Assembly: GCA_964006375.1 (NCBI GenBank)
Contig: OZ023263.1
Coordinates: forward strand, 139,398,673 to 139,462,672
Origin: Tillus elongatus
Taxonomy: Eukaryota; Arthropoda; Insecta; Coleoptera; Cleridae
Direction: 5' to 3'
DNA: 64,000 nucleotides
Below are positions 1 to 9,847 of this stretch, one piece after another. Positions within the stretch are counted from its first letter, which is position 1; each line of letters opens with the position of its first letter. The position numbers and the translations under genes were made by a program. Below the pieces are notes generated by a model. That model did not search any database and was not told where the DNA came from. It saw only the letters and a list, made by a program, of their open reading frames with translations.

Positions 1-570
1 GACAAAAGTATAAAAAGATTATGGGAAATTGAAGTCATACCAAACAAGTTGGTTACCTCTCCGGGGGATGAAATTTGCGAAGGATTATTTAGGAAAAGTT
101 TTTATCGTGCTGATAATTTTCGATATACAGTAGCCTTGCCCTTTCGAATTGAAAATCCTATCTTCGGGGATACTTTGGCACTTCGCCGATTTTATGAAAA
201 TATGTTGTATAAAAATCCTGAATTGTTGACAGGGTATATAGAGTTTATGAGGAACTATTTGGATTTAGGTTACATGTCTCCTCTCAAGTCGGCTTCAAAG
301 GACAATTCATATTATATACCTCATCACTGTGTTATAAAAAATCATAGCCCTACGACAAAAGTAAGAGTTGTCTTTGACGCCTCTATGAAGTCGACAAACA
401 ACGTTTCTTTAAACGATACTTTGTACGTAGGACCTAAATTGCATTCGGATATTGTTACAATACTTTTAAAATTTCGTTTACACAAATTCGTCCTTACAGC
501 AGATATAAAGCAAATGTTTTTAAGAATACTTGTTCGTCCAGAAGATAAGGATTACCAAAGGATTCTGTAG
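1..570 (+). pseudogene. BEL/Pao retrotransposon pol: start of reverse transcriptase (broken)
   Basis: The reading frame enters from the left edge and runs to a stop at about 570. It carries the block that opens the BEL/Pao reverse transcriptase: YYIPHHCVIK, then VRVVFDASMKS, then FVLTADIKQMF with the first catalytic aspartate, then DKDYQRIL. In the family this enzyme copies the element RNA into DNA in a virus-like particle. Upstream gag and protease lie outside the window. The frame stops immediately after the first catalytic block, and roughly 50-60 residues that normally link this block to the YLA-RTI block are missing, so the enzyme is dead. Family assignment rests on order and wording of the conserved blocks. 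Confidence 0.85.
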
Positions 571-582
571 AGATTTAGCTGT

Positions 583-1097
583 TCTCTTATTTAGCGAACA
601 GAACTATTCGCAAGTTAGCATCCGACGAAGAAGAGGATTTTCCAACAGCTTTAAAAATACTGACTGAAGATATCTACGTAGACGATATACTGACAGGCGC
701 TGATTCTTTGGAGGAAGCTTTGAATATTAGGTGTGAACTCACATCGATAATGGCAAAGGATGGATTTGCATTGGCAAAATAATCCAGCAATTCAGAGGTG
801 AGCTTAGCGGATGTTCCATTAGAAGAACATCAGCCCGTCTGTTTTGATTTAGATCAACCTAATTGTGTCAAAGTGTTAGGTTTACGCTGGGTACCTAACC
901 AAGACAGTTTCACATATAAAATTAATGAACTGTCCACAACTTGTATAAAGCGAGCTGTGTTGTCTAATTTAGCCAGGATATTCGACCCTCTGGGTTTTTT
1001 GACACCTCTCACGTTGTTTGCCAAGCGTATGATCCAACATTTGTGGATTGTTGGACTAGACTGGGATGATGAACCCCCCTTGGACTTTGTTAAGTAA
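583..1097 (+). pseudogene. BEL/Pao pol: RT palm with YVDD box and connection
   Basis: After an apparent internal deletion the frame resumes with YLANRTIRKLASDEE and reaches the catalytic box YVDDILTGAD (YVDD codons at 675-686), both diagnostic of BEL/Pao. A stop lies near 780. The same frame then continues through VLGLRWVPNQD and ARIFDPLGFLTPLTLFAK, the connection segment that follows the RT in this superfamily, to a stop at about 1,097. The active-site aspartates are intact although the gene is interrupted on both sides. Part of the same element as the neighbouring pol pieces. Confidence 0.85.
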
Positions 1098-1098
1098 T

Positions 1099-1668
1099 GG
1101 AAAAGGCTTCAGTCGGAATTACCAGTGATGAAGGAGGTCAAAATTCCTAGACATTTCAACATCAAGCATCTCGAATGTGAATTGCACGCATTTTGTGATG
1201 CAAGTGAAGCTGCGTATGCAAGTTGTGTCTATTTTAGAATTGTGGACATGCAGAAAAACATTAACGTGACGCTAGTGGTAGCGAAGTCGAAGGTAGCTCC
1301 TCTTAAAATAATAACCTTCCCGCGTTTGGAGCTTGGCGCTGCTGTATTGTTCTCAGATCTAGTAGTTTGTAATTCGTCTCTTCCACAGCATATTAGTTTA
1401 TCTAGAATTTTTGCCTGGTCAGACTCCAAAGTAGCACTTTCGTGGATAAGATCTCCGGCACATAAATGGAATACCTTTGTTGGTAATCGTGTTAGCCATA
1501 TACAAGAAAGGGTGTCTCCAATTCGATGGAAATATGTCCCTTCAGGGAAAAATCCTGCAGATTGCGCAAGTCTAGGCTTATTCCCAAAGCAAATTGTACA
1601 ACATAGCGTATGGTGGAACATACCTTCTTTTCTAACGGAGGATTCGAATGGTTGGCTTTTATAGTGTT
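1099..1668 (+). pseudogene. BEL/Pao pol: RNase H-like domain
   Basis: This frame holds LHAFCDASEAAYASCVYF, then FPRLELGAAV, then FAWSDSKVALSWI, and WKYVPSGKNPADCAS near its end. This is the usual RNase H block of BEL/Pao pol, which degrades the RNA strand during reverse transcription. It continues from the previous segment across one in-frame stop near 1,095 and ends with a stop near 1,662. About 260 bases to the next recognisable block are poorly readable, showing decay. The minus-strand frame across the same bases is a shadow. Confidence 0.8.
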
Positions 1669-1929
1669 CTGAGGTTTGTAGCCTCGAGATAAATGAAGAA
1701 GCTAAAAGCATCGTTTTGGATTCGTTATTAACTAAGAAATCAGATAATATTATATCTAGATTTTCATCTTTAAATAAGATTCTCAGAATAGTTGCTTATT
1801 CTCTGAGGTTTATTTTTAATTATCGTCATTCTGAAAATTGAAATGTTGGCAATTTGTGTGAAGATGAGCTTCACGATTCTCTTCTTGTTTTAGTTAAACA
1901 GGTGTAATGTGAAGTATTTTCTGATCTTA

Positions 1930-3090
1930 TTTCAAAAATTCGAAAGGGCATGTGTAGATCCAAAACATTTTGGAAGTTAAACCTTTTCGTAAACGAAAGA
2001 GATTTCCTTAGGGTCGGCGGTCGATTGACAAAATCGCAATTGTCTTACGACAGAAAATTTCTTTTGTTGCTTCCTCAAAAACATCGTTTGACTAACCTAA
2101 TTATCAAAGATATTCACATGAAATACCTTTATCTGGTTTGCAGCATTTGCATTTATTGATCTCGCAGAACTTTTGGGTTTTGTCTGCAAAAAGAGTTACT
2201 CGTTCTTGTTTGTCAAATTGTTTACGTTGTTTTCGAGTTTATCCTAAGCCTATCATTCCTTATATTGGAAATTTACCTGTTGGTCGCGTTAGTTAATTAA
2301 AGCCCTTTTAAGAGGTTGCCATTGACTATGTCGGTCCGTTTATTGTTGCCCTTGGTAAGTTCTGAAGGCATTTGTTTGCGTTTTTGTGTGTTTTTGCACA
2401 AATGCAATCCATTTGGAGTTGGCTTCAGATTTGAGCACGGATGATTTTCTTGCTGCATTTAGGCGATTTGTCGCTCGGAGAGGTCGTTGTGTTAGCATAC
2501 ATGCGGACTGCGGAACTTGTTTTGTCAGCGCATATCGAGAAATCATTGATCTCATGAAAGATGTTGTAGAGTCTGAAAAAATTGAGTGGCATTTTGGTTC
2601 TCCCTCGGGTCCTAATTTTAATGGTTTAGCTGAGGCTGGTGTTAAAAGCTTTAAAGCTCATTTAGTTAGAGTTATTGGTCACCAAATTTTGACGTTTGAA
2701 GAATTTTATAGTCCTTGTTCAGATCGAAGCAGTGCTTAATTCGAGGCCACTTCATCCTCTTAGTACGGATCCAGATAACCTTTATTCATTATCGCCAGGC
2801 AATTTTTTATCATTGGAACTACTAACATCATTGCCCTCAAGTGATTTTTCCAAGTTGATGCTTAACACGTTGAGTCGCTTGCAACTGTTACAGCGTTTGC
2901 ACAATGATTTTTAATCTCGCTGGCATCATGACTATTTGAATACATTGCAGCAACGAAATAAATGGACAAACCAAAATCAGTCGTTAAAGGTGGGAGACAT
3001 GGTTGTTATAAAAAATGAGCTACGCACACCGTTGACTATTAGCTCGTGTAACCGCAATTCAGCCAGGCTCGAATGGAATATGTCGAGTTG
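1930..3090 (+). pseudogene. BEL/Pao pol: integrase (frameshifted)
   Basis: A zinc-binding-like start (FLRVGGRLTKSQLSYD followed by LLLPQKHRLTNLIIKDIH) leads to the catalytic core: AIHLELASDLSTDDFLAAFRRF, HADCGTCFVSAY with the second acidic residue, and GLAEAGVKSFKAHL with the glutamate. The normal Asn after the second Asp is Cys here. A frameshift near 2,715 moves the reading into IEAVLNSRPLHPLSTDPDNLYSLSPG, and a stop near 2,912 interrupts the C-terminal part, which still reads LQQRNKWTN and VGDMVVIKNE. The protein would insert the cDNA into the genome. At least three disabling changes are visible. Confidence 0.85.
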
Positions 3091-3094
3091 CAAC

Positions 3095-3640
3095 AGTTAA
3101 GACTGCAACGGGTGTCCTTCAGAGACCTGCAATTGTGTTTGCCTCCAAATAAATATTAGTATTGTTGTAATATTTGCATATTACTTTGTAAATAGTTTTA
3201 ATTAATATTTTGGATAGTTAGAGCAAAAATTGTTATTTAGCGTCGGCGGTATGTTGAATACTGCGTTTGAATTATTATTGTTAATTTTTTAATTACATAG
3301 ATATTTGCAATTAAAAAAAAACATACAATTGTTGCGGTTTTGGTAATTTTGTATTAATAATTGTCTACTCTTGGAAGTCTGCGATATATTCCGTAAAAGG
3401 CGCATGACAACGAGAAGAAGAGTCAAAATGGAGAATTGAACCAGGTGGGTTGTAGCTGTAGTTCGCAAAAACGACGACTAGCTCTAAAGCAAACATACCA
3501 ACAGTAGAAGAATTAAATAACGCAGACGATATTAAGGAGAAAATCATGTTCTCCCACGAAGGAAAGAAGAGGAAACGTATTTAAAAATAAAAAATAAGTT
3601 CTCTTTTCCAAAGATGAAGAAAAAAATTAAAGATTACATC
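3095..3640 (+). other. BEL/Pao 3' flank, possible LTR start, otherwise unrecognised
   Basis: Non-coding AT-rich sequence follows the integrase. The phrase GGCGGTATGTTGAATACTGC near 3,243-3,262 resembles the junction at which BEL/Pao 3' LTRs begin (purine/G-rich tract then TGT), so an LTR may start near 3,252. I cannot confirm it because the 5' LTR is outside the window. Confidence 0.3.
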
Positions 3641-3690
3641 AGAACATCAGAATATTGTAACAGGGATAACAACAACCCGTTCCGGCTAAA

Positions 3691-3857
3691 GGTAAGGGTC
3701 AAATGCTTACCTGCAATTAGGCCAATGCCGACCCTTTTTTCTCAACGACAGAAGTGATTTGAAAAATCATTCGCTGCCGTTGAGTCTCGAACCGTTGTCC
3801 CCCGAGTCCGAATTTGGAAGTTTCAGTCAACTTTCCAACACGGCCACGGCGGCGCTT
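3691..3857 (-). mobile_element. tRNA-derived SINE, copy 1
   Basis: On the minus strand this copy begins with an imperfect A box (TGGCCGTGTTGG) and a degenerate B box (GGTTCGAGAC at 3,784-3,793), matching the second copy at 5,322-5,536. It is flanked by a 15-base direct repeat with one mismatch (CCCGTTCCGGCTAAA at 3,676-3,690 and CCCGTTCCTGCTAAA at 3,858-3,872), the target-site duplication expected of LINE-driven insertion. The A box resembles tRNA-Ser/Leu. It has an internal deletion relative to copy 2. Confidence 0.75.
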
Positions 3858-3872
3858 CCCGTTCCTGCTAAA

Positions 3873-4745
3873 TAAATCAAATAAACCATCAAATTATAAC
3901 ACCTAGTCAAATCGTGTCTCGATTATCGGATAAACGACAAACGAGACATGCCGTAAGAGACTGACTAATAGGACAAAAACACATTAATAACAGGTAACTA
4001 AAATACCGAAATTTCATTATAACATTAAATTCAAACAGACAAATAAACCATACATAACTGATTAGAATACAGATAAATGTCAAATAAAAATCATAAAAGC
4101 CAATCATGTATCAAAGTAACCCATTTAATATAACTATTTATGTTAACGTAATACTATTGATAGAAAAAAGAGAATAGTAATTATTGTAACAGGGCTGAAA
4201 AATTGTAATTTTTTTTACACAGATAAACTAAATATTGTAAGTGATGATTTACTTATTGACCACTATTTATTTGCTAATAATCTTCAAATTAATCAGCAGA
4301 ATAGAGTTGTAAATGAAATAGTTAATAAGGCAATCGATTTAAATAATACGAGCGCCAATCGAGAGTGCAAAGTAAATACAAATAATGTAATTAACCAAAT
4401 AAACACGAATTATTTAAATAACGAGGAAATATACGTACTAATACATCTCTTAACAGAATATTAAAACAATGTTTGAATAAAGACGAACCTTTGACACATA
4501 CAAATGTAAGGTAACATAGAGTAAGAACAATAGACTAATGTATTCAAAATTAAAAAGAGACCCGTATTTACACAAAAACGAAATAGATACACAAATGGAT
4601 GACATGTTACGACAAAAAAAATAGGCGAAGGCGATTTTACAATTAAAAACATACACCCACAGCACCGGGAAAAAAACGAAAAACTTTACAAATTAAATTA
4701 TTAACGTTTACGTAGATTATGAATTTCAAAATTATCGGGAAGAAT
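3873..4745. other. AT-rich, no gene recognised
   Basis: Short open frames on both strands are low-complexity and show no family motif. By position it could be decayed pol of the errantivirus-like element whose integrase tail follows, but I cannot read conserved blocks in it. Confidence 0.4.
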
Positions 4746-4749
4746 AATC

Positions 4750-5060
4750 ACTCAATGCTAAGCACAAAGAACTAATGCAAATCTTTTACGAAATAGTGCG
4801 AAGTCATATTGAAAACTTAAAAAATAAGACACTACAAAGAACTGACAAAAATACGAACCAACCTTTTAAAGAAGGAGACATTGTATATAAAAAAGATTCC
4901 TTCCGGATTCCACAAAAAAGTATAAAAAACCTTTTTCCGGACCTCAATCAATAGTTTAACTTCTAGAATACAATAAAGTAATTTTAATAACCTACAAAAA
5001 AGACTAACAGACCGTATCACATATACGACAAATTTTAAGAAAGTCATAGCTAACACATTA
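4750..5060 (+). pseudogene. Errantivirus/gypsy-like integrase C-terminal remnant
   Basis: The plus strand from about 4,760 reads a helical stretch with IENLKNKT followed by FKEGDIVYKK, the usual start of the integrase C-terminal (SH3-like) region in Ty3/gypsy elements, and then degrades through several stops. An env-like region lies 1.3 kb downstream on the same strand, which is the order in insect endogenous retroviruses (errantiviruses). Short and decayed, so the assignment is moderate. Confidence 0.45.
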
Positions 5061-5321
5061 TCATAAAACATCCCAGTGAGTAATAATAAGTGCAATAAGT
5101 AGAAATATGTCACACATTAAATGTAGAGTCATAAATTAAAAACACAGAAGCTGTCTTCTGAATTTCACTCAACAAATTTTCAACTACAGTACAACTTGAA
5201 GAACAACCCTGGTATTTACACATCAGGTAGATCCAACTTAAGCAGATAAGCAAGGAAGAACTTGAGATACACACCTAAGCATAACTGAGATGACTTCAGT
5301 TACGAAACAAGGAGGACGTAA

Positions 5322-5536
5322 AAAAGGAAAGGTAAAGGTAAGATGCTTACTGGCAATTAGGCCATTGCTGACCCTTTTTGCTCATCTAAACTAACCTACC
5401 CTCCACCTTGAGCTCGATCTCAACGACGACAGTGATTTTGACAAATCATCCGCCGCCGGTGAGGATCGAACCGTCGACCCCCGAGCCCGTATTGGAAAGT
5501 CTGAATCGACTTTCCCGCACGGCCACGGAGGCGCTT
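5322..5536 (-). mobile_element. tRNA-derived SINE, copy 2 (near full length)
   Basis: Minus-strand SINE. The A box is TGGCCGTGCGG (plus positions 5,515-5,525) and the B box GGTTCGATCC (5,463-5,472), 42 bases apart, as in a tRNA with RNA polymerase III internal promoter. A perfect 13-base target-site duplication, AAGGAGGACGTAA, flanks it (5,309-5,321 and 5,537-5,549). The head resembles tRNA-Ser/Leu (TGGCCGAGCGG type). The body after the B box is shared with the copy at 3,691-3,857. It sits between the integrase and env-like remnants, so it inserted into that older element or its neighbourhood. Confidence 0.85.
5463..5525 (-). promoter_or_regulatory. Pol III A and B boxes of SINE copy 2
   Basis: A box TGGCCGTGCGG and B box GGTTCGATCC are both close to consensus, so this SINE may still bind TFIIIC. 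Transcription is inferred, not shown. Confidence 0.6.
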
Positions 5537-5940
5537 AAGGAGGACGTAAGGCCAGCAGGCTCAATACAGTATTGTATCCAATAATTATGCTATACACTCA
5601 CAGCCATTGAAACCCTTATTTTGACATAATATATTGCTATATAACCGAAATGTTTAATTATAACCGGAAGTAATAATTACTACACGTATATGAACTTAAA
5701 CAATTACACGGCGACCATAACAAAATAAAGCAATACTATACCGAAACGGTAAGACTAATGACAATGACCACCAATTATAATATCAAAACTTTATAGTAAC
5801 CTTTAATTTAAGCTAGGTAGCATAGATAACATATTTTAACATATATTTCAAAACATAGTCAGTAATCATATAGATCTCAATAACAGCAAGATAAATAATA
5901 ACGGTACACATATCTATCAGGAGTTAGAAGTATTATCTCA

Positions 5941-6302
5941 AGAGCCACGGTGGTTCAGGGGTAAGAACGAGTCCCTGTGAACCGAAGGGCACGGGGGCGG
6001 TCCCAGGGTACTCCTTCACTTTTTCAGTACATACGGTAACATTCACATCAACCGAGGTTTTGGCATTGTATTTGAGCAAGTTTAATGTCTGCACGTCCCG
6101 CCCTTCGGAGGAACGTAAAGCCGTCGGTCACGTGTCCATGCGATGTTGGGCACGTTAAAGATCCCTACTCTCCCTACAGACAATCAGGGGTTCGGCAAAA
6201 TTTCCAGGATAGTGAGGTGAAACTGTTCCCTAGCGTCGGTGATTGGCCATAGTCGCGAAAATAAGCTGACGTTAAAGAAACAAAACACACACACACACAC
6301 AG
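5941..6302 (+). mobile_element. tRNA-derived SINE of a second family with (CA)n tail
   Basis: The element starts AGAGCCACGGTGGTTCAGGG, containing an A-box-like TGGTTCAGGGG; the B-box region is degenerate. It ends GTTAAAGAAACAAAA followed by (CA)n. A perfect 11-base target-site duplication GTATTATCTCA flanks it (5,930-5,940 and 6,303-6,313). A diverged second copy is at about 12,440-12,760 and shares the central block with CACGTTA and the block GGATAGTGAGGTGAAACT. The minus-strand open frame over it is incidental. Confidence 0.75.
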
Positions 6303-6364
6303 GTATTATCTCACGATCAAAATAAGATCCATGAGCTAATGAGTTCTCAAACATCATTAATGCC

Positions 6365-7480
6365 AGAGGCGATTTCAAAATTTAGCCAAACCATAGAAAA
6401 CTTAAATCATAATCAAAACACAATCGTGACAAGAATAAAATACTTAGAAGACACAACTGATAGTTTACAAAGCGAACAATAAACCCACTACCATAGAATA
6501 AAGCACTTGGAGCTATTTACACAAATAGAGTACTTGTTAAATAATATACAAGAATTAATTCTCACAACGGAAAATGCCATTTCACACATCGATATTAAAA
6601 CCAAAATTTATAATAAAGAACTGGCTAAAATACAAAATTATATTACAAATTCAAGACACAACAACAAACTATTTAAACATGTATGAAAAAATATTCAAAA
6701 TAAAAACAGTCCAAATTAATTTCAAAATTATTTTTCAATTAGAAATAACAAATAATATTACCAGTTATACACTCTATCAATACCCAAATTTCCTTATACA
6801 TTCACGATGATAATTCCAAGAACAAAATACATTATCCTTAGTAGCAAACAATAGGCATACCGAAACGAAAAATGTCAAAATTTCAAGAACCAACCGTATT
6901 TTTGCGAAAACGATAACCCAACAACACTCAGAAACCAAAATCTATGCGAAATTAAACTAATAAACTTTCAGAAGCCTGTAGATAATTGTAAACAGCAAAC
7001 TGTCAAAATTAACAAAACAACAATCTTAAAATATGGAAACAGTCAATATATTATACTAGCACCAGAAGAAACGAAACTCAAAGTAATTTGCGAGGAACAG
7101 GAAGAAACCAAAATAGTTAACGAAACAAAACTAATAACCCTTAAACCAAATTGTAATTTACAGACAGAGAACCAAATTTACAAAACTATTCAAACAACAT
7201 CGGAAACTCAACAAATATTTAGATTACTAAAATTAGAAGTCACGGCGCAAGAAGAACCTAAAATGCCCGAAGAACTACCAGAATTGAAATTAGATAACGT
7301 ACAGCTACACGATATTAATCACATCTAAAATAAACTTCCATCTATTAAAAAGAATATACCAGGCCAGATCAGTATACCGATCCAACGCCTAAGCATGTGG
7401 ACCGTCCTATTATGTGTAGCGGTAGCAATAGCCATCGTAGCTACCATAACAAAACGAACATCAAATTGAAGAGAACCAAT
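6365..7480 (+). pseudogene. Envelope-like region of an errantivirus-type element (broken)
   Basis: A degenerate plus-strand frame with several stops. The upstream part is helical and Asn/Gln rich. The downstream part has regularly spaced cysteines in a setting like the ectodomain of insect errantivirus/baculovirus-F-type envelope proteins, then a hydrophobic segment near 7,399-7,455 (MWTVLLCVAVAIAIVATI) that would be the membrane anchor, followed by a short basic tail. A purine tract and a possible LTR follow immediately, which is the expected place for env in an errantivirus. In the family env mediates membrane fusion; this copy cannot make a full protein. No database comparison was possible. 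Confidence 0.5.
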
Positions 7481-7549
7481 GAAAAACCACCAAAGAATAT
7501 CGAGACCGAATTTCCTTGAAAATCCGGAACGAACGATAGCTTCGTCTTC

Positions 7550-7566
7550 AAAGGGAGGAGGAGATA
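7550..7566 (+). promoter_or_regulatory. Polypurine tract of the errantivirus-like element
   Basis: AAAGGGAGGAGGAGATA is a clean purine run directly downstream of the env-like region, the position of the plus-strand primer just upstream of a 3' LTR. Confidence 0.45.
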
Positions 7567-7935
7567 TATGGACCCATAACAACGAGCCATTATTGCAACA
7601 TTGTAGCAACCTAAGAATGCAGACACCAGAGTTAGCAGATCAGAAGACACCGTGGGAAACTACGCCGTAAATTGTGAGAAGCTGACGCAGCAGAGTAGAA
7701 GTCACATCTAAAGACAATGAGTGCCACTCCCGGGGTGAGCAGTCTAAATAGACGACTCGCCTTTAGCGAGGGGTTCTTTCTTGTCCCTTCTTAGTACTTT
7801 GCACATCTCGTGCTGCAGTATATTTTATTAGTATCGCACTTAGGTTGATATCTATTATTTTTATTATCTTGTATTTTTAGCTAATTTTCATTGATAAAAA
7901 CTCGCTAATAGAGAGGTCACGATGAAAAGCTTTTG
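7567..7935 (+). repeat. Putative 3' LTR of the errantivirus-like element
   Basis: Non-coding sequence after the purine tract with a short hairpin-like GCCTTTAGCGAGGGG and TTAGTACTTTGCAC phrases. Identified only by position. The 5' LTR is not seen, so boundaries are guesses. Confidence 0.3.
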
Positions 7936-8027
7936 AAAAAAGTCTTTAGATGAGCGCAAATTTGGGTCCCTCGAACCCAAATCCAAGGTCCGTTATTATT
8001 TTTATATGTTTATACATACATACATAC

Positions 8028-8028
<1 letters not shown>

Positions 8029-8119
<91 letters not shown>
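8029..8119. repeat. (TA)n microsatellite
   Basis: About 45 uninterrupted TA units, preceded by ACATACATACATACGTA. The attached downstream repeat also occurs inverted next to the tract at 63,827. Confidence 0.98.
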
Positions 8120-8123
<4 letters not shown>

Positions 8124-8400
8124 TATTTGTATGTATCCGAGCGATAGCTCAAAAAATACTAAACTGATTTCAATCAAACTTGGCAAACATCTTGTTTGGG
8201 CAAAAACCGTGATCGAGTTGGTTAATCAGTCTTTATGCTCAAATTTTTCCGGTCCAATCGGGGAAAACTTTTTGAAAACGCTATATTTTTGTAAGCATTA
8301 TAGTAACTGGAATGAGACTTCACATGTGGCCAGAAATAGTGCAAATAAACCTACGTTGTCAATTTTAAATAATTTGGTACACAATATTTAGAGTTTTTTC
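8120..8400 (+). repeat. TA-tract-associated dispersed repeat, copy 1
   Basis: Begins GAGCGATAGCTCAAAAAATA and continues with a GATTT..AAACTTGG phrase. The reverse complement of 63,757-63,822 has the same skeleton, also ending at a TA tract. Similar phrases are widespread near microsatellites in arthropod genomes (recalled, not checked). The open frame across it has no recognisable domain. Confidence 0.55.
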
Positions 8401-8700
8401 CAAATAAAAAATAAAATTCCAAAGACATGCGTTGAGACGACTAAGTGGTTAAAGTCCAATGCCTGACAGACAGAGTAGTTAACTGTCACGAGTAGATTGA
8501 TTCATACAACATGTATAAACCATACATCAACGGTAACCACACTAAATATATACCAGTCATAAAACATACTACCCTAACCAACAATTGTGAAATCTCGCCC
8601 GCATTTATGGAAAATGATAGACGACATGAAATTAAAAATTTGCCAAGTGATTGTTATTCAACTGGGGGATTCAATCAATTATTAAAAGACACGATATTTT
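8401..8700. other. Unrecognised sequence left of the long inverted repeat
   Basis: An 89-codon open frame at 8,511-8,780 runs into the inverted repeat but shows no motif and overlaps the conserved antisense ORF; I treat it as incidental. Confidence 0.4.
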
Positions 8701-9066
8701 TACATACAGACTTGGAGACTACTTCTCTGGCTTCACTGTTGGTTTTTGTAGGTGAAGGACGTAGCCAGCGCATGAGCTAACTGGAGCAAGTGGCCCTTCG
8801 AATTCTGGAAGTTCTAGGATGTTCTTCAATGCTTCTGTGACTATAGTTTCGCTGGTTGACAGCATTTTGAGACAGATTGAAATTGAATTAGTACGAAATC
8901 ATGACAACTACAAATAAATATCTGTTGCTATGTTATGATATGATGTTTTGATCAAAAAATTTATCAAATTGAAAATAAAAATGAAATAAAGATGACAGAT
9001 GAGGTTTTCAAAATGTCTATGTGATGTATGTCAATATTTAACATCAAAATAGAACTAGCCTATGAT
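8701..9066 (-). repeat. Long inverted repeat, left arm
   Basis: The 366 bases are the reverse complement of 9,141-9,505 with only a few mismatches and small gaps. Outer ends pair as TACATACAGACTTGG with CCAAGTCTGTATGTA; inner ends pair as AACTAGCCTATGAT with ATCATAGGCTAGTT. The spacer is 74 bases. A transcript through both arms would fold into a near-perfect hairpin. No target-site duplication is obvious at the ends. Confidence 0.95.
8719..8865 (-). CDS. 48-residue ORF in the left arm, function unknown
   Basis: Starts MLSTSETIVTEALKNILELP and ends KPTVKPEK. The mirror ORF in the right arm has the same length and the same stop. Across 147 bases there are two differences, Thr4/Ser and Cys32/Arg, both amino-acid changing. 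The first half looks like an amphipathic helix; no signal peptide, membrane segment or known motif. It may be a first exon of a longer gene copied into an inverted repeat, or a small ORF of an unknown element. That it is translated is not shown; the conservation could simply reflect recent duplication. Confidence 0.35.
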   Translation of the reverse strand: MLSTSETIVTEALKNILELPEFEGPLAPVSSCAGYVLHLQKPTVKPEK

Positions 9067-9140
9067 AACTATGATAACAGTTACAACAATACAATAACTA
9101 AACAATAACAGTATAAAAGTAGTCTCTATACAACGAAAAT
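9067..9140. other. Spacer of the long inverted repeat
   Basis: Low-complexity ACAATAACTA-type sequence with a TATA-like element. Unique to the centre, so it is the hairpin loop. Confidence 0.8.
9112..9119 (+). promoter_or_regulatory. TATA-like box in the inverted-repeat spacer
   Basis: TATAAAAG in the loop points toward the right-arm ORF 222 bases downstream. AT-rich background makes chance occurrence plausible. Confidence 0.3.
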
Positions 9141-9505
9141 ATCATAGGCTAGTTCTATTTTTATGTTAAATATTGACATAAATCACATAGACATTTTGAA
9201 AACCTCATCTGTCATCTTTATTTCATTTTTATTTTCAATTTGATAAATTTTTTGATTACAACATCATATCATAACATAGCAACAGATATTTATTTGTAGT
9301 TGTCATGATTTCGTACTAATTCAATTTCAATCTGTCTGAAAATGCTGTCAAGCAGCGAAACTATAGTCACAGAAGCATTGAAGAACATCCTAGAACTTCC
9401 AGAATTCGAAGGGCCACTTGCTCCAGTTAGCTCACGCGCTGGCTACGTCCTTCACCTACAAAAACCAACAGTGAAGCCAGAGAAGTAGTCTCCAAGTCTG
9501 TATGT
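9141..9505 (+). repeat. Long inverted repeat, right arm
   Basis: Mirror of 8,701-9,066; contains the right-arm copy of the 48-residue ORF near its outer end. Differences between the arms are few, so the structure is young or maintained by gene conversion. Confidence 0.95.
9342..9488 (+). CDS. 48-residue ORF in the right arm, function unknown
   Basis: Begins MLSSSETIVTEALKNILELP, contains GPLAPVSSRAGYVLHLQKP and ends at TAG in the same place as its mirror. The ATG follows CAATCTGTCTGAAA in both arms, apart from a small gap and a few changes. No family recognised. The two ORFs diverge from the centre, head to head, with 476 bases between starts. Confidence 0.35.
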   Translation: MLSSSETIVTEALKNILELPEFEGPLAPVSSRAGYVLHLQKPTVKPEK

Positions 9506-9845
9506 AGTATGGACAAGTTTCACCAAGTAAGGGCAACAACAATCAACGATATTTTTAGTTTTATGCACGGCCTGAAATACAGTTTTAGCGCAGCATAGAT
9601 ATATTATGCTGTCGCATAATACAGTAGAAATATAAACAAAATCAAGCCTATAGAAATGATTCCAAAATAGTTTTTTTATCTTTCAACTTAAACATAAGAC
9701 GTCGTATAAGACCGAAACAGTCGGTGGATGTGTTCCAATGGTAACTCTACTAATTCTGTAATTAATTGTTACGTATACTTTCAATATAATATCCCTGACG
9801 TGAAGCCGATCTAACGTATCATGTAAACAAACAATTAACTGACGT
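9506..9845. other. No gene recognised
   Basis: AT-rich unique-looking sequence without open frames of note. Confidence 0.4.
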
Positions 9846-9847
9846 GT

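Noticed and set aside
1229..1711. 160-codon minus-strand ORF
   Set aside because: Antisense shadow of the BEL/Pao RNase H frame, which carries the real motifs.
7950..8391. Plus-strand ORFs around the TA tract as a small gene
   Set aside because: One is microsatellite translation; the other lies in a dispersed repeat with no domain.
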